From: Lucifuga dentata
Taxonomy: Eukaryota; Chordata; Actinopteri; Ophidiiformes; Bythitidae
NCBI GenBank assembly: GCA_014773175.1
Contig: VXCM01000278.1
Span: 124,001 to 188,000 of the forward strand
Length of the DNA stretch: 64,000 nt
Direction: 5' to 3'
Shown here: in pieces, positions 53,139 through 64,000 of the stretch
How the letters are laid out: each line of letters begins with the position of its first letter
Numbering within the stretch: the first letter of the stretch is position 1
Program-made: the position numbers and the translations under genes
The notes under the pieces: generated by a model
Told to the model about the DNA's origin: nothing
What the model saw: the letters and a program-made list of their open reading frames with translations, nothing else
Database searches by the model: none

Positions 53139-53942
53139 TAGGGCTGGATGATATAAATGGTATTTAAAGTCACATCACGATTAAAAAAAAATCTTCGATA
53201 TAAAAATGAGGACGTCAATATAAAGTTGATAGAAAATAGTGCTTGAATTCAATAAGTTAATGACAGCTCAAACAGCCAATAGCTTGTCAGAACTGGAACA
53301 AACTAGCCAATCTGGTGGCNTTAATGACAGCTCAAACAGCCAATAGCTTGTCAGAACTGGAACAAACTAGCCAATCTGGTGGCAGTATAATAACAGCCCG
53401 CTCACTTCCTCAAAGCAGCATTTAGCTAAACGGTGAACGCGCCGCAGCCCGTGTGGTTATACATGAGCAAAAGTCAGACAAAGATGTCAGAAAGCAATGA
53501 AAGTCCAGAGGAAAAAAAATAAAATGATGAGGAAGAAAGTAACAGCTCAGCAGCCATTACTGTCCCAAAGAAAGTGGATGTTGTAGTTAAGCAAGGTAAA
53601 AAAATAAAAATAAAAAATGTCAGTGGTGGCATCATTTTGGTTATTTAAAGTCTGAAACAAAACAGATTCACCATGTTCACTGTAAAATTAGCCAGAAACC
53701 AGTGCTGACGAGGATGACTGCAATTTGCAGTTTTTCAGTTCATACAATTGTTGGTTATTTTTTTACATTCAGAACATTCATAAAGAAAATGTAAAAATAA
53801 ATGTTAAGTTCAAGTGACTTGAAATGCAGCAGAATCTTTGCCATGATTTATATGTGATATCTATCAATATAAAAAATATATATATATCATGATAAAAAAA
53901 AAAAAAAANAAAAAAAAAAAAAAATCATATCCTTCAGCCCTA
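53139..53942 (+). mobile_element. Non-autonomous hAT element with BED-finger relic
   Basis: The ends TAGGGCTGGATGATAT and the complement of ATATCCTTCAGCCCTA are inverted repeats. The flanks GTTCTGGT (53131-53138) and ATGCTGGT (53943-53950) match at 6 of 8 bases, as expected of a hAT target duplication. At 53618-53710 one frame encodes CQWWHHFGYLKSETKQ and VHCKISQKPV, a BED zinc finger like that of ZBED transposases. The N at 53320 separates exact duplicated flanks; another N (53909) is in an A-run. Confidence 0.7.
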
Positions 53943-54588
53943 ATGCTGGTAGTATTTATTGATTTGAAACATGCAAATTCACTGGCATGGTCCTTTAAAC
54001 TGGTTAGTCAGGTGTTCATGTTGGCAGACTTGATCCTATCAAATTCCAGCTCTATTTTATTTCCAGTGTCTCTCAGGGAAATCATATTTGGCAGAGTTTG
54101 GCAGAGAACAAACTCCATTGTTTCATAGAGTGCAGTCACACAAGAAAGACTCAGATTTCCTCCTAATCCCATATCAGAGTATCTGTGGTATGAATATGAG
54201 GCTGTGGATGACTGGGAAACATCAAGTTTGTCATGTTGGTATCAATTACACAAGTTTAGTTATATAACATAATACTGAGCGGTGACCCAGGTGTTAGTCT
54301 CCACCTGAACTTGAACTTTTGCAACAAAACAAACAAAACATGTTTACAGTTTTGCCGAAAAATGATTTGTATGGGATTATGTGGCCCTATGAAGACTTAG
54401 CTGATAGGTGTGTTGATGTGGAGAAAATATGAAGTGATGAGATGATGGAGGAGAAGAGAGAGGGAAGAGTGGAGATTTGCTGGAGGAGAAAAAGAGGATG
54501 GAAGGAGTAAAGGATGGAGGAGGAGACAGGGCCATTACTGTGCTGATATCACCAGGGATTCAGCCTCAGGACAAATCTGCTAATGGGG

Positions 54589-54594
<6 letters not shown>

Positions 54595-54647
<53 letters not shown>
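54595..54647. repeat. (CT)n microsatellite
   Basis: About 53 bp CT tract. Confidence 0.95.
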
Positions 54648-54650
<3 letters not shown>

Positions 54651-55539
54651 CCTCCATCTACCCCCACATAAATAGTTCTATTCAAGATGCACTACATGTA
54701 CAGATATGAATGCTTGCATGCTTCAGTGCTTAGAGCTATACATGCAGACATATATGAATACACATGTATTCAACTATGCACACACATGCACACTTACACA
54801 CATTCTGAGCTACCATGTCCAATCAAACAAGGTTTTCAGTCACAGTTTAAAATAACTATAATTCTTTCAAAAACTGGTATCTTGCACTTTCATCTTAATT
54901 TCAATGAAAACAGCAGTGTATAATTTATTTTGTTCCTGTTTCTACATGGAAAAACTAATCTTGTATGATCTATGTGTTTATGTGTCATCTTTGAGACAAA
55001 AAAAGGAAGAATCTAGCCCCTCCAAGTCATGCTGTACCTTGAATGTCACACCACTTTGTATATTTATGTGTTTTGTTTTTTTTTTAAGGGGAAAGGCTTA
55101 CAGTGCCATGCTGCTGAAAAAAGCCAAATCATCCTTACTAGTATTTGTTGTGCTCTGCTTAATCCTAATTCAACTGCTAAAGCCCCATGTGACAGCAGTT
55201 TCAAGTACTAAATTATCATCAGAGGGAAACAGTCAAAAATATAGATGAGAGAGGAGCAGAATGAGAGGTAATGCATCTTGTTAAAAAGGAGATGGATGTG
55301 GAATAGAGAGGTTGTTATAGTGCAGAGAGAGAGAGAGAGAGAGATGCAGCAGAGCAGGCCTGGATGTGGGACTATCAGGGAGACATTGTATAGACTGATG
55401 CAGACAGCTGGACATGGATTTTTTAATCTGTCTAAACAGGATCTGCCCAATGCAAACTCTTCTCCCACACAGCAGGCCCAGCACAGGGGTTGTGACAGCC
55501 AAAGGACATCAAGGGACTACAGCATTCAGACATCACCAC

Positions 55540-55543
<4 letters not shown>

Positions 55544-55593
<50 letters not shown>

Positions 55594-55594
55594 N

Positions 55595-55643
<49 letters not shown>
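55544..55643. repeat. (GT)n-N-(GA)n compound microsatellite
   Basis: About 50 bp GT, an N at 55594, then about 49 bp GA. True length unknown because of the N. Confidence 0.95.
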
Positions 55644-55644
<1 letters not shown>

Positions 55645-55963
55645 AGTTGTACATGTGTGAGAGGGACAGAGTCAAACAATAAGACAAACTGTCACAATGG
55701 CTACAAGTCTTGCCAATAGAAGTGTCAAACTTCCTCAAGGTAAAACTTCCACATGGTTTTCATTTTGGGCATTTGACTTCCATCTGTGTGTTACAGCCCA
55801 GCATTGGCTGTGATGCAGTTTAGTGTGGACAGGCTGCCTTCAGACGATGCCTTTTAGGATGTGAGTCAGACAGAACGATAAGCATGATACGTAAAATCAA
55901 TGCTGGTAATGAAATTGTTTTTGAAGAGTTCCATAGTGATATATGAGGCTGTGTGGGCTGCAT

Positions 55964-55967
<4 letters not shown>

Positions 55968-56001
<34 letters not shown>

Positions 56002-56002
56002 N

Positions 56003-56050
<48 letters not shown>
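55968..56050. repeat. (GT)n microsatellite with N
   Basis: About 80 bp GT tract, N at 56002. Confidence 0.95.
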
Positions 56051-56052
<2 letters not shown>

Positions 56053-57296
56053 TAAAGAATTGGATATATGCATCCTATATCAAACAGCCTAATTCTTGAA
56101 ATGTTTTGTTGTTCTTTCCCTGCACACAGTTTGATTTTGAGCAGTTGTCAATGGCCAGCATCTCTGCTTACAATGCATGCAGCTGTAGATAGAGTTGACA
56201 TAGTGCTGCATAACCTGTAGCTACTCCCTGTATCATTTTACAAAATCATGATCTAAACGTAAGCTCAAAAGTTCCTATTACTATTTAGTCTGATTTCTTT
56301 CTGTGGAAAAAAAAAAAAAAAAATTTATACTGAAATATTTGTGCTTTTTTCAGTTGATTTAAAATTGGTAATTTTTTATGCATCTCTCAAAATGTGGTTC
56401 TTTATTTCTAAATATTAACAGGATTGGTTCTAGTGATTTGATATACATGACCACCATGCTTCAAATATAATTGTTTAGCATATATGCATCTTTAAATGCG
56501 TATTTTATGAAGTCATTTGAGTTAATTTTTGATTCTTAACATTTGATTTTTTTTCTGCAAGTGACATAAAACAGCCTCTGATTTTCCAATGCATATCCAG
56601 CTGAGTCAGGAAATGTACAGAATCAAGTGAAAATATAAAAATAAGGTTCATCAAATATTCCTAATGGTGTTATGAACAGTGAGATTTTAGGCTGCAATGC
56701 ACATTTAAATGAATTGGCACCACATGTGTGCATGTTTTATTGTGCTTGTGGGTGTGTATGTGTGTGCATGTGCACATTTATGTGTGTGTCTGAGTGTGTC
56801 AGTCTGGCCTATTATAAACTCTTACAGACAGGCTAATGGGCCTTGGGACATGGGCATGGTGATGGGAACGTGGCTTAATTGGGGTAATCGGCACGCTTTA
56901 AGGGACCTGCTTATTAAGAGAAATCCCTCACTCACTCACACACACACACACACATTCATCTCACCATGGACAGACAGGCAAAGTGACAGCTCCACCTCGT
57001 CACCTCATGCCTTCACCCAGATCTCTGCGTCATAGACCTGGAATTGGCAGGCAGCCATTCCATTGTGTGTGTGTGTACATTAACAATGTTTAACAATACG
57101 TAAATGTGTCAGTGATATCTACTGTATGCCAAGAGATGTAAATGGAGTTAAGGATGTTAAGGATATTACAGCAGCTGAGCTCTGATTGTCATTTTTCACA
57201 AATGCACACAGTTAAAAACAAATTGGGAATATTGCAATAAATCCAGCAAACATCAGATATCTTTTTAAAACAGCTCACCAATGTGCATGTGTGAAA

Positions 57297-57758
57297 TAAA
57301 GGATCATACTGGTGATTCTTGCATGTTTGAGCCAAATAAATACAATCTGCATACACATTACGTTACTGCCAACCATCTTCCAAAATAAACTTCTAGAGTG
57401 GTAAATTTTAGAGTGTTTTTCCTACCTTCCAGAATGCCATTGCTGTTATTATTGTTTTGTCAAAGTTATTTCATTTAACTGATTTCTGGAGCTACAAGGG
57501 AGAAAACTGAACTTTACTGAGAAATTGAAACAATCATGCCTTCTGCAATCATGCATAGGTGTTGGTAGGCAAAACACTGAATTTTAAGGTGGTGTATCAT
57601 CTGAACATTTGATTTTGAAAGATTAGAGTATTTGGCAAAATTACATGAAAAGTAAAATACAGTTTCATTTTTGGAAAATGGTTGGCAGTAACAAAGTGTG
57701 TATAGGGGCTAGTATTTATTGGGCTCAAACAGGCAGCACCACTGGTATCGCCCTTTAA
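57297..57758. mobile_element. TTAA palindromic MITE-like repeat, both arms (copy L)
   Basis: Begins TAAAGGATCATACTGGTG and ends ACTGGTATCGCCCTTTAA. Interior in the orientation of the 8.3 kb copy, with a deletion near GGAGCTACAAGGGAGAAAAC. Confidence 0.75.
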
Positions 57759-58510
57759 GCTAAGAGGTAAGAGTTAAGAGTTAATTTTTAATGTTAATTG
57801 ATGAATGTTTATTATTTTATACATGTTGAAATATGTCTGTGATAGGGAGTTCATTTGTAAAATGTAAATTCAGTTAATGCCTTTTTATTTTTGTAATCCA
57901 GGATGAGGTATAAAGTTAAAGGTGAACAGGGAGTGGAGAGAGCATGCTGAGGGGTGAGAGAGGAGATAGCTAGCGAAAACTGCCATGGAAAGTGTGTAAT
58001 GTGGAAAAATATTGGACTGTGTGACAAATTCTACAGTAAGTTTTAATAAGTTTTAAGATTGTCAAGTCGAGCACCTAACCAGTGACACTATGACTTTGAA
58101 GAGTGTGTGGACCAATTCAACAAGAATTAGCTACCATGCTAATCATGAGTTAGCACGCTAGTTAGCGGTCTTTTAACAGTGCTGGAACAACCTTTATTTG
58201 AATTTTTTTAAGTACTTTTTTTTTTTAATTACCTTAAAGACATTTTTTAACTAAATTTTTATTTATTTATTTATTTATTTTACACTTTATAAAGAGCTCA
58301 ATGTTCAGTTTACAAATGCTATTTAGGTGAGTTGATTGATGCATTGTGCTTCAGTGTTTTGTTGAAAAGTTAAAGTGATCTAAGAATTTTATACAATCTA
58401 AGAATTTTAAACCAGTAAAGAATAAAACAAAAAATGGACCAAAAGGGACCTCAGCTAAACATAAATAAGACAAAAAAGTGAAGTATTAGACTCAGCAGTT
58501 GTATGGGTTA

Positions 58511-58525
58511 AAGCCAGGGGGCACT
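58511..58525 (+). promoter_or_regulatory. Weak CTCF-like motif
   Basis: AGCCAGGGGGCACTA matches the right half of the CTCF consensus (AGGGGGCRCTA) but the left part is poor. Confidence 0.2.
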
Positions 58526-58763
58526 ACATACAATATATCTAAGTGTGATATTGTATAAAATCAATTACAATACATTCAAAAAGTATCTATATATTTAAAA
58601 GCAGTTTCAGTGTGATTAAAGCTTGTATGAAAGAGCAAAACAACTGACAACCTCAGACAACCTCATTATCTGAGGTAACAATGGCCGAGACTGTTTTATC
58701 TCATCCACATTATTATTGTGGGATATGAGGATTAGACACTGTCTGACTCTGCCTAACCCCCAA

Positions 58764-58765
<2 letters not shown>

Positions 58766-58798
<33 letters not shown>
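58766..58798. repeat. (CA)n microsatellite
   Basis: About 33 bp CA tract. Confidence 0.95.
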
Positions 58799-58802
<4 letters not shown>

Positions 58803-59391
58803 ACCTCACAGAACACACACGCGAATACCAAATTTTCTCCAATCCTGTACTTATGATTTATTTTTTCCTCAGGCTCTGATTGGATGTTACAATATAAAAA
58901 ACATTTTCCTGCTGTCTGACTTGCTATGACATATTGCATGTAAAATTTTTATTTTTACATCACACCTGAATGCACCATCCTCTGATACCTAAAAGCATAT
59001 AATATGTTCTGACAAAATACATTTCATTCCCTCCCTTAAATATCTTCATCCAAACCTGTACCTCTCCAGTTTTGCATTCATCTCCTCACATTTAACTCTC
59101 GCTGCTTCCGGTTTCCTCCCTCCCTCCTCTCCTCCCATTATCCATGCATTCTTAACTTCACAAAACTCCATGTCACACCCTTCGGAGAGGAGATGGGAAT
59201 TCCATTTGTTTAGTCCTACCCCCCCTTCTCCATTCTCATCGTAAAACAAAAGCCCTTTTATGTGTTGATGTGTTTTCTGGTGGTCTTACAAGTAAAAATG
59301 TTGCCCTGGCCTGACTGAAGGTCAACACATATTGTTTATGAAAAACAAAAGGATGATGATGTGATGTCATGTCTAGACTCCATGCAAATGA

Positions 59392-59453
59392 ACTTGCGAG
59401 AGATTTCGTAAAAACCTCGCTTGCGAGAGGTTTCGTAAAAACCTCTCGCAAGC
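59392..59453. repeat. Direct repeat overlapping a perfect hairpin
   Basis: ACTTGCGAGAGATTTCGTAA at 59392 is repeated with two or three changes from 59419. The second copy and its right flank form a perfect 15-bp inverted repeat (59419-59433 GCTTGCGAGAGGTTT and 59439-59453) with a 5-base loop. Confidence 0.85.
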
Positions 59454-59485
59454 GTGCATACAGTATTTTCGCTGCCACATGACAT

Positions 59486-59490
<5 letters not shown>

Positions 59491-59518
<28 letters not shown>
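59491..59518. repeat. (CA)n microsatellite
   Basis: About 28 bp CA tract. Confidence 0.95.
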
Positions 59519-59837
59519 TGACAGACAAAGTAGAAATGATTATGGTAATGATAATAATCACAGTCGTCATCCCGGTCTCCTCCACCGTGTTAAAAATTAA
59601 TCTGAGTTAACGATAATCCACGTCTACTCATTAGATTACTGGTGTGGGGAGGGGAGAGCAAGTGTGGGAGGTGGACTCACAGGCCATCTGTACATCATTA
59701 AGAGTTCTCACTGATAACCCTCTTTTCATCATCATCATCTTCCTCCATCTCTCCATCCCTCTGCACTTCTATCCATCCCTCCATCTTTGTCTGCATCCCT
59801 GTGTTTGTCCATCTCATGCTGTATCACTGTGATTCAG

Positions 59838-59873
59838 TCCCCCCCCCCCCCACACACACACACACACACACAC
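59838..59873. repeat. C-run followed by (CA)n
   Basis: Homopolymer C then CA repeats. Confidence 0.9.
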
Positions 59874-60954
59874 ATTACACAGTTTGTCAGTCTGGATGTG
59901 CGTTGCATTTATGTTTACAAACCCAGCCGGTTATTCTTTAAAATAAAGGATTTCAATACATCTCAGTTTCTCCGTCTCCCAGGGGCGTCATTATCATCAT
60001 CAGTCCATTATCATTATTATTATCACATTTCTATTGTGTCATTGGGCATTGCTGTCTCTCATGCTTCTTTCGCTTCCTCCTACACACACCATCAGCTAAG
60101 ATCAAGACCAAGATCAGCATAAGCTTTGAAATTCACTGTTTTTTCCCTATTGTTTTCCGCAGTGATGTCAAAGGTCAGGGTTCAGCATGGAGCTACAGAT
60201 CAGGGATTCAATATGTTGCTCAAGGACACGTAAATCGTTTAAGTAAGGGCTTGAATGACTAAGGCTGAGGGATGCTTTTTTTTTAATCAGAAGCCTTGCA
60301 AAAAGTGAAAAGAAGATAGAAGCGAGACAGAACAAACGTTGACACATTTATCATCGAATCATGTTGCAGCAACACGCACAGACAGGCAGAAAAAGGGAGA
60401 GAGGGAGAAATCGAGGGGAAGAGGAGTCATCCCTTCGATAAAGAGAAATATAAAGGATACAGATGTGTCGTGTCTTAAATATACAGTAATTTTCAGGAGC
60501 AATAGTGGCCACCGACTAGATAGAATTGTAATTAAAGACGGGGAAAGGTTGATGAGCATAGAATGTATCTGTTAGGACAGTCAGTGTATGACTCCAAGGC
60601 CGTTGATAATTGATAACATCTGTGCTTTTGTTCTAGCATGGAGTCTGCTCAGCTCTTGCTGTGAGCAAACACACCCACTTATTCAATAGGTGGACTCTGA
60701 TCCTGACTGAAACACCGGGAACAAAAATTTCACCACAACTGCTTGACACATCCCTGTCCCGTTACCTCACCTGTCATCGTTCAGCTGCTAGTAGTCACAA
60801 GTTAGCAAGTACATTGTCTGAGGTAGAAGCTCAGGTTGCCATGTTCAAAATTTTCTAGTACAAACGAAAGACAGGTTGACAGTAAAAACTGCGTTTATGA
60901 CTTAGTGGACTGAGAAATGTGTGTTCTTCCACCTGAGAAATGTTTTTGGAACTC

Positions 60955-61807
60955 ACCGTATATACTCGAGTATAAGCCAAGTTTTTATTACCAAATTTCA
61001 CAAAGCAAATCAGGCGGTCGGCTTATGCACGAGAAATTCAAATTTGATCCCACAGAATGAAATTTCCACAGGTGAAAATACCACCCATTACCACTGTCCA
61101 TGGAAAACAGTTTAAATCATACCTTAGAATGACATATCTCCTGACTAAACATCTTATCCAGCACATTTTGCGACCACCAGTAAGCACTGTTGTGATTGGT
61201 CAGATACGGTAATCAGCTGCTGAAATAAATATCATTTACCGGTACTGGTGTTAGAACCATTTCTTGGTTAATTATCAAATGTTTAAAATACTTAATTTGG
61301 GAAAAGCGAAATCAAATAAGTTATTATTTTTGAATATTTATATCTTAACTGATTGATCATCGCTGGTTCCATGAAGCAGCCGGCGGAGGAGTCTGTTTAT
61401 AGATGCTCAGCTGGAGGCTGCAGTGTTTATGAGGAACGGGGTAGCGCCATATAGTTTTTGACCTCACCTCACGTCATGTTTTCTTATTTTGATTTTGAAC
61501 TTAAATAATCTACGAAAAGAACAAGAGCGCGATGTTATCATTCCAGTGTGAGTCAGGAAGAGAAGCCCCGTTAAAGCAGTGAAGTTTTAAAACAGCCGCC
61601 ACAACCCTTATATGGATTATTTTCAGAAAATCACAGGAATACTATGACAATACCCAGAAAAACAGGTAATTTGCTAAACAAATAAATTGATGGAACAACA
61701 TCAGGGGGTCTGCTTGTATACAGGTTTCTTTAAAAACCTAAAGATGCAGATCAAAATCAGGGGGTTGGCTTATACGAGATATTGGCTTATAGTCAAGTAT
61801 ATATGGT
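60955..61807. mobile_element. TIR DNA transposon, superfamily unassigned
   Basis: The left end ACCGTATATACTCGAGTATA continues to AGCCAAG. The complement of the right end is ACCATATATACTTGACTATA then AGCCAAT, so inverted repeats of about 27 bp match at most positions. The size is about 853 bp. No transposase frame and no clear target duplication were seen. Confidence 0.6.
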
Positions 61808-62976
61808 AAATATCACTCGCTTAATCCACCCTTGCTGGACCTGTGACGCTGTGGAAATGTGATAATTGGATCCTGACGCCTTATGTTTAGAGCCCCTGCT
61901 AGTCGCTTTTCCTCTTGGCTTATCGACTGTCAGAACTCCCAACTGAAAGTGAAATCTTGCACAGCGCAAAATTCTGATCTGAACAACATCAACTGCCAGA
62001 GACTCAGGTGTGGCCTTCTCTGGCTTTGACCTCAGCCGATGCTCAAGATGTTTTATCTCAAACCGACACGCAGGACATGAAGCTCATCAACTTTTACTAC
62101 GACATCTGCCAGAGAAGAAAGTGTGGGACAGAGGGAACAAACAGAAAAGTTCAGCTGCTCCTTTGTCTTTGTCGGTCCTCCATTGATTTTCATGCTGACT
62201 TTACAGACCGGCAGCTTTGAATATTGTTTGGAGGTGGAGCTCAGCTTGTGCGTGTGTGTCTGTGTGTGTGTGTGTTGACAGATGGTTGTCATTGTATGAG
62301 AGCTGGTTTGCACATTCATGTAATGGAGGCAGAGAAACATAACAAACATATGTAGCAGACAGCAGGACGCGCTGACTGGAACTAAAGCACGCACGTTCAC
62401 AACACACAACACATCAATTATATGCTCAGGAACACGTTTTGTGTGTGTGGCATGTCCGTGTTGGGTGACGCATGTTGTGTGACTCATGCATAAGATGTGT
62501 AATAGCAGCTATGTTTTATTCCATGCAGGTTTTTAATTTATTACTCTTTTTGCACTTGTCTGGTTTTGTGTGTGTATGTGTGTGATGTCAACACACAAAC
62601 CAACAGTCAGAGAGAGAAACTTAGTGTGAGAAAAAGGTGGGCACATGAATAAATGTCTGATGGGAAAAAGTAAAGGCAGATCTGAAAAACAGACTGACGA
62701 CAGAGTGGGATAAAACAAGCCATCGTGAGATTGAAAGTTGGAACTCATGCTTGACTAGCTCATTCGTTATCTGTCTGTATGAGTGTTTGTGTGCGTGAGT
62801 GTGTATGTGAGTGTTTGGAGAAAGGCCCCCGCCCCTCCACTGGCCCCGCCTTTCCACGTGCAGCAGCCTAACTGTTCCTGACAGCCAGTGGCTCATTAGA
62901 GTTGCTGTTCTATGTTCCTACCTCCATTCGCCCGCTCCCAGTTTCCTGGACCCAGCCCCCAAACAATGTCTAGCTC

Positions 62977-62984
<8 letters not shown>

Positions 62985-63012
<28 letters not shown>
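62985..63012. repeat. (GT)n microsatellite ending in N
   Basis: GT tract cut by the N at 63013. Confidence 0.95.
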
Positions 63013-63283
63013 NCAAGGCCTATTCACTGGCACAAAGACATAATTAACCAAATTGGCAAATGGTTTGAGAAGCCGTCTTTTGAACACACTGTGCTAGTCT
63101 GTGGTTGCTATAGCAACCCTAAATTTGTGTTTAAATTTGTGTGCGTCTGTGTGTGCGTGTTGTCCAATGTCCATAATAAAAGTCACAAATGATTATCAGT
63201 CACATCATCGAAGACCACACACATCCATCTTTCATCCACTCGAAACTTTGTGTTTTCAATGTTTGCCATCCCTCCCTCACTGT

Positions 63284-63836
63284 TCACTCACTCACTCACT
63301 CACTCACTCACTCACTCACTCACTCAGTCGCTCGCTCACTCACTCACTCACTCACTCACTACTTACTCATTCACTCACTACTCACTCGGTCACTCACTAC
63401 TCACTAACTCACTCACTATTCACTCACTCATTCACTCACTACTCACTCGCTCACTCACTCACTACTCACTCGCTCACTCACTACTCACTAACTCACTCGC
63501 TCACTCACTCGTTCATTCACTACTCACTGACTCATTCACTCACTACTCATTCACTACTCACTCACTCACTCATTCACTCACTCACTCATTCATTACTTGC
63601 TCACTCACTACTCACTCATTCACTCATTAACTATTCGCTCACTCATTCACTCACTACTCAGTCACTCACTACTCACTCACTCATTCACTCACTCATTCAC
63701 TACTCACTCACTACTCACTGACTTGCTCACTCACTACTCACTCATTCACTCACTTACTCACTCGTTCATTCACTACTCATTCACTCTACTCACTCGCTCA
63801 CTACTCACTCACTCACTCACTCACTCACTCACTCAG
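63284..63836. repeat. (CACT)n imperfect satellite-like array
   Basis: About 550 bp of TCAC/CACT tetranucleotides with recurring variant units (TACTCACTCA, TCATTCACTCA, TCGCTCAC). All three forward frames stay open for long stretches as Thr-His-Ser-Leu repeats, which is a by-product of the unit and not evidence of a protein. Confidence 0.95.
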
Positions 63837-64000
63837 TCATCCAAACTTTTACACATGTAGTCAGGCTTATTGCTATACTATATTTGACATATACCAGCAT
63901 TGATATTTGGCATAAAAACCTATAATTCATATTGACTTTCATACATTAACTCAACATTAAACCAAACTGTGTTGGGAAAAAGTGACGATGATGTCTGTTT

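Larger units (their letters stand above)
51676..53998. mobile_element. TTAA palindromic MITE-like repeat with two nested insertions (copy K)
   Basis: Starts TTAAAGGACCATACCGG and ends GGCATGGTCCTTTAA, with TTAA at 51676-51679 and 53995-53998. The element is split at 52020 by a LINE and at 53138 by a hAT derivative. Without these it would be about 600 bp, like the other full copies. Confidence 0.8.
44772..64000. other. Gene-poor tail of the window
   Basis: 19 kb with no recognised gene. Content is microsatellites, three DNA-transposon families, two TTAA repeats (one nested), short direct repeats and a large CACT array. Many short open frames here are low-complexity or chance. One exon-like piece (49075-49149) is noted separately. 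Confidence 0.6.

Noticed and set aside
62008..62220. 70-codon plus-strand frame (MWPSLALTSADAQDV...)
   Set aside because: No homology recognised and no splice context; length is within chance for this region.
63101..63860. Long Thr-His-Ser-Leu open frames (up to 206 codons)
   Set aside because: They are translations of the CACT array; all three forward frames are open because the unit has no stop codons.

Overview
The window is a piece of a ray-finned fish genome, probably a percomorph teleost. Genes are split by GT-AG introns, microsatellites of every simple type are abundant, and the proteins match vertebrate families. It holds four protein-coding genes in the first 44 kb and a gene-poor tail of about 20 kb. 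Exon models were built by eye from splice sites and reading phase. Each complete model sums to a whole number of codons.

Layout. (1) 27-2021, plus strand: the last six coding exons of a TMC channel gene, closest to TMC2. (2) 4861-14286, minus strand, tail-to-tail with TMC: a 22-coding-exon, about 923-residue kinesin with its motor at the C-terminus (kinesin-14, KCBP / sea-urchin kinesin-C type). (3) 18628-23423, plus strand: a complete annexin A1 gene with a TATA/CCAAT promoter. A second TATA plus GC-box site at about 15.48 kb is followed by a splice donor. (4) 24910-44233, plus strand: mfsd3 (slc33a2-like), five coding exons with long repeat-filled introns. (5) 44.8-64 kb: no gene recognised, only repeats and one weak exon candidate.

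The neighbours do not form a pathway. The TMC subunit acts in hair-cell mechanotransduction, the kinesin on microtubules, annexin A1 on membranes and inflammation, and Mfsd3 as a membrane transporter. The TMC-annexin A1 linkage resembles human 9q21 (TMC1-ALDH1A1-ANXA1), so the block is probably ancestral.

The most striking non-genic structure is a palindromic, TTAA-flanked MITE-like family with about twelve copies in 64 kb. One copy carries two later insertions: a 5'-truncated RTE-like LINE with a 13-bp target duplication and a hAT deletion derivative holding a BED-finger relic. A second nest is a Tc1-like element broken by a LINE fragment. Other remnants are a ZBED/hAT transposase, a Tc1 transposase N-terminus, a hAT MITE, and an unassigned TIR element at 60.96-61.81 kb.

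The assembly has 21 isolated single Ns. Several sit between exact duplications of their flanks and one such duplication damages an annexin exon and another lengthens a kinesin exon. These look like contig-joining artefacts. I found no CRISPR array, complete tRNA or rRNA, or bacterial-type system.
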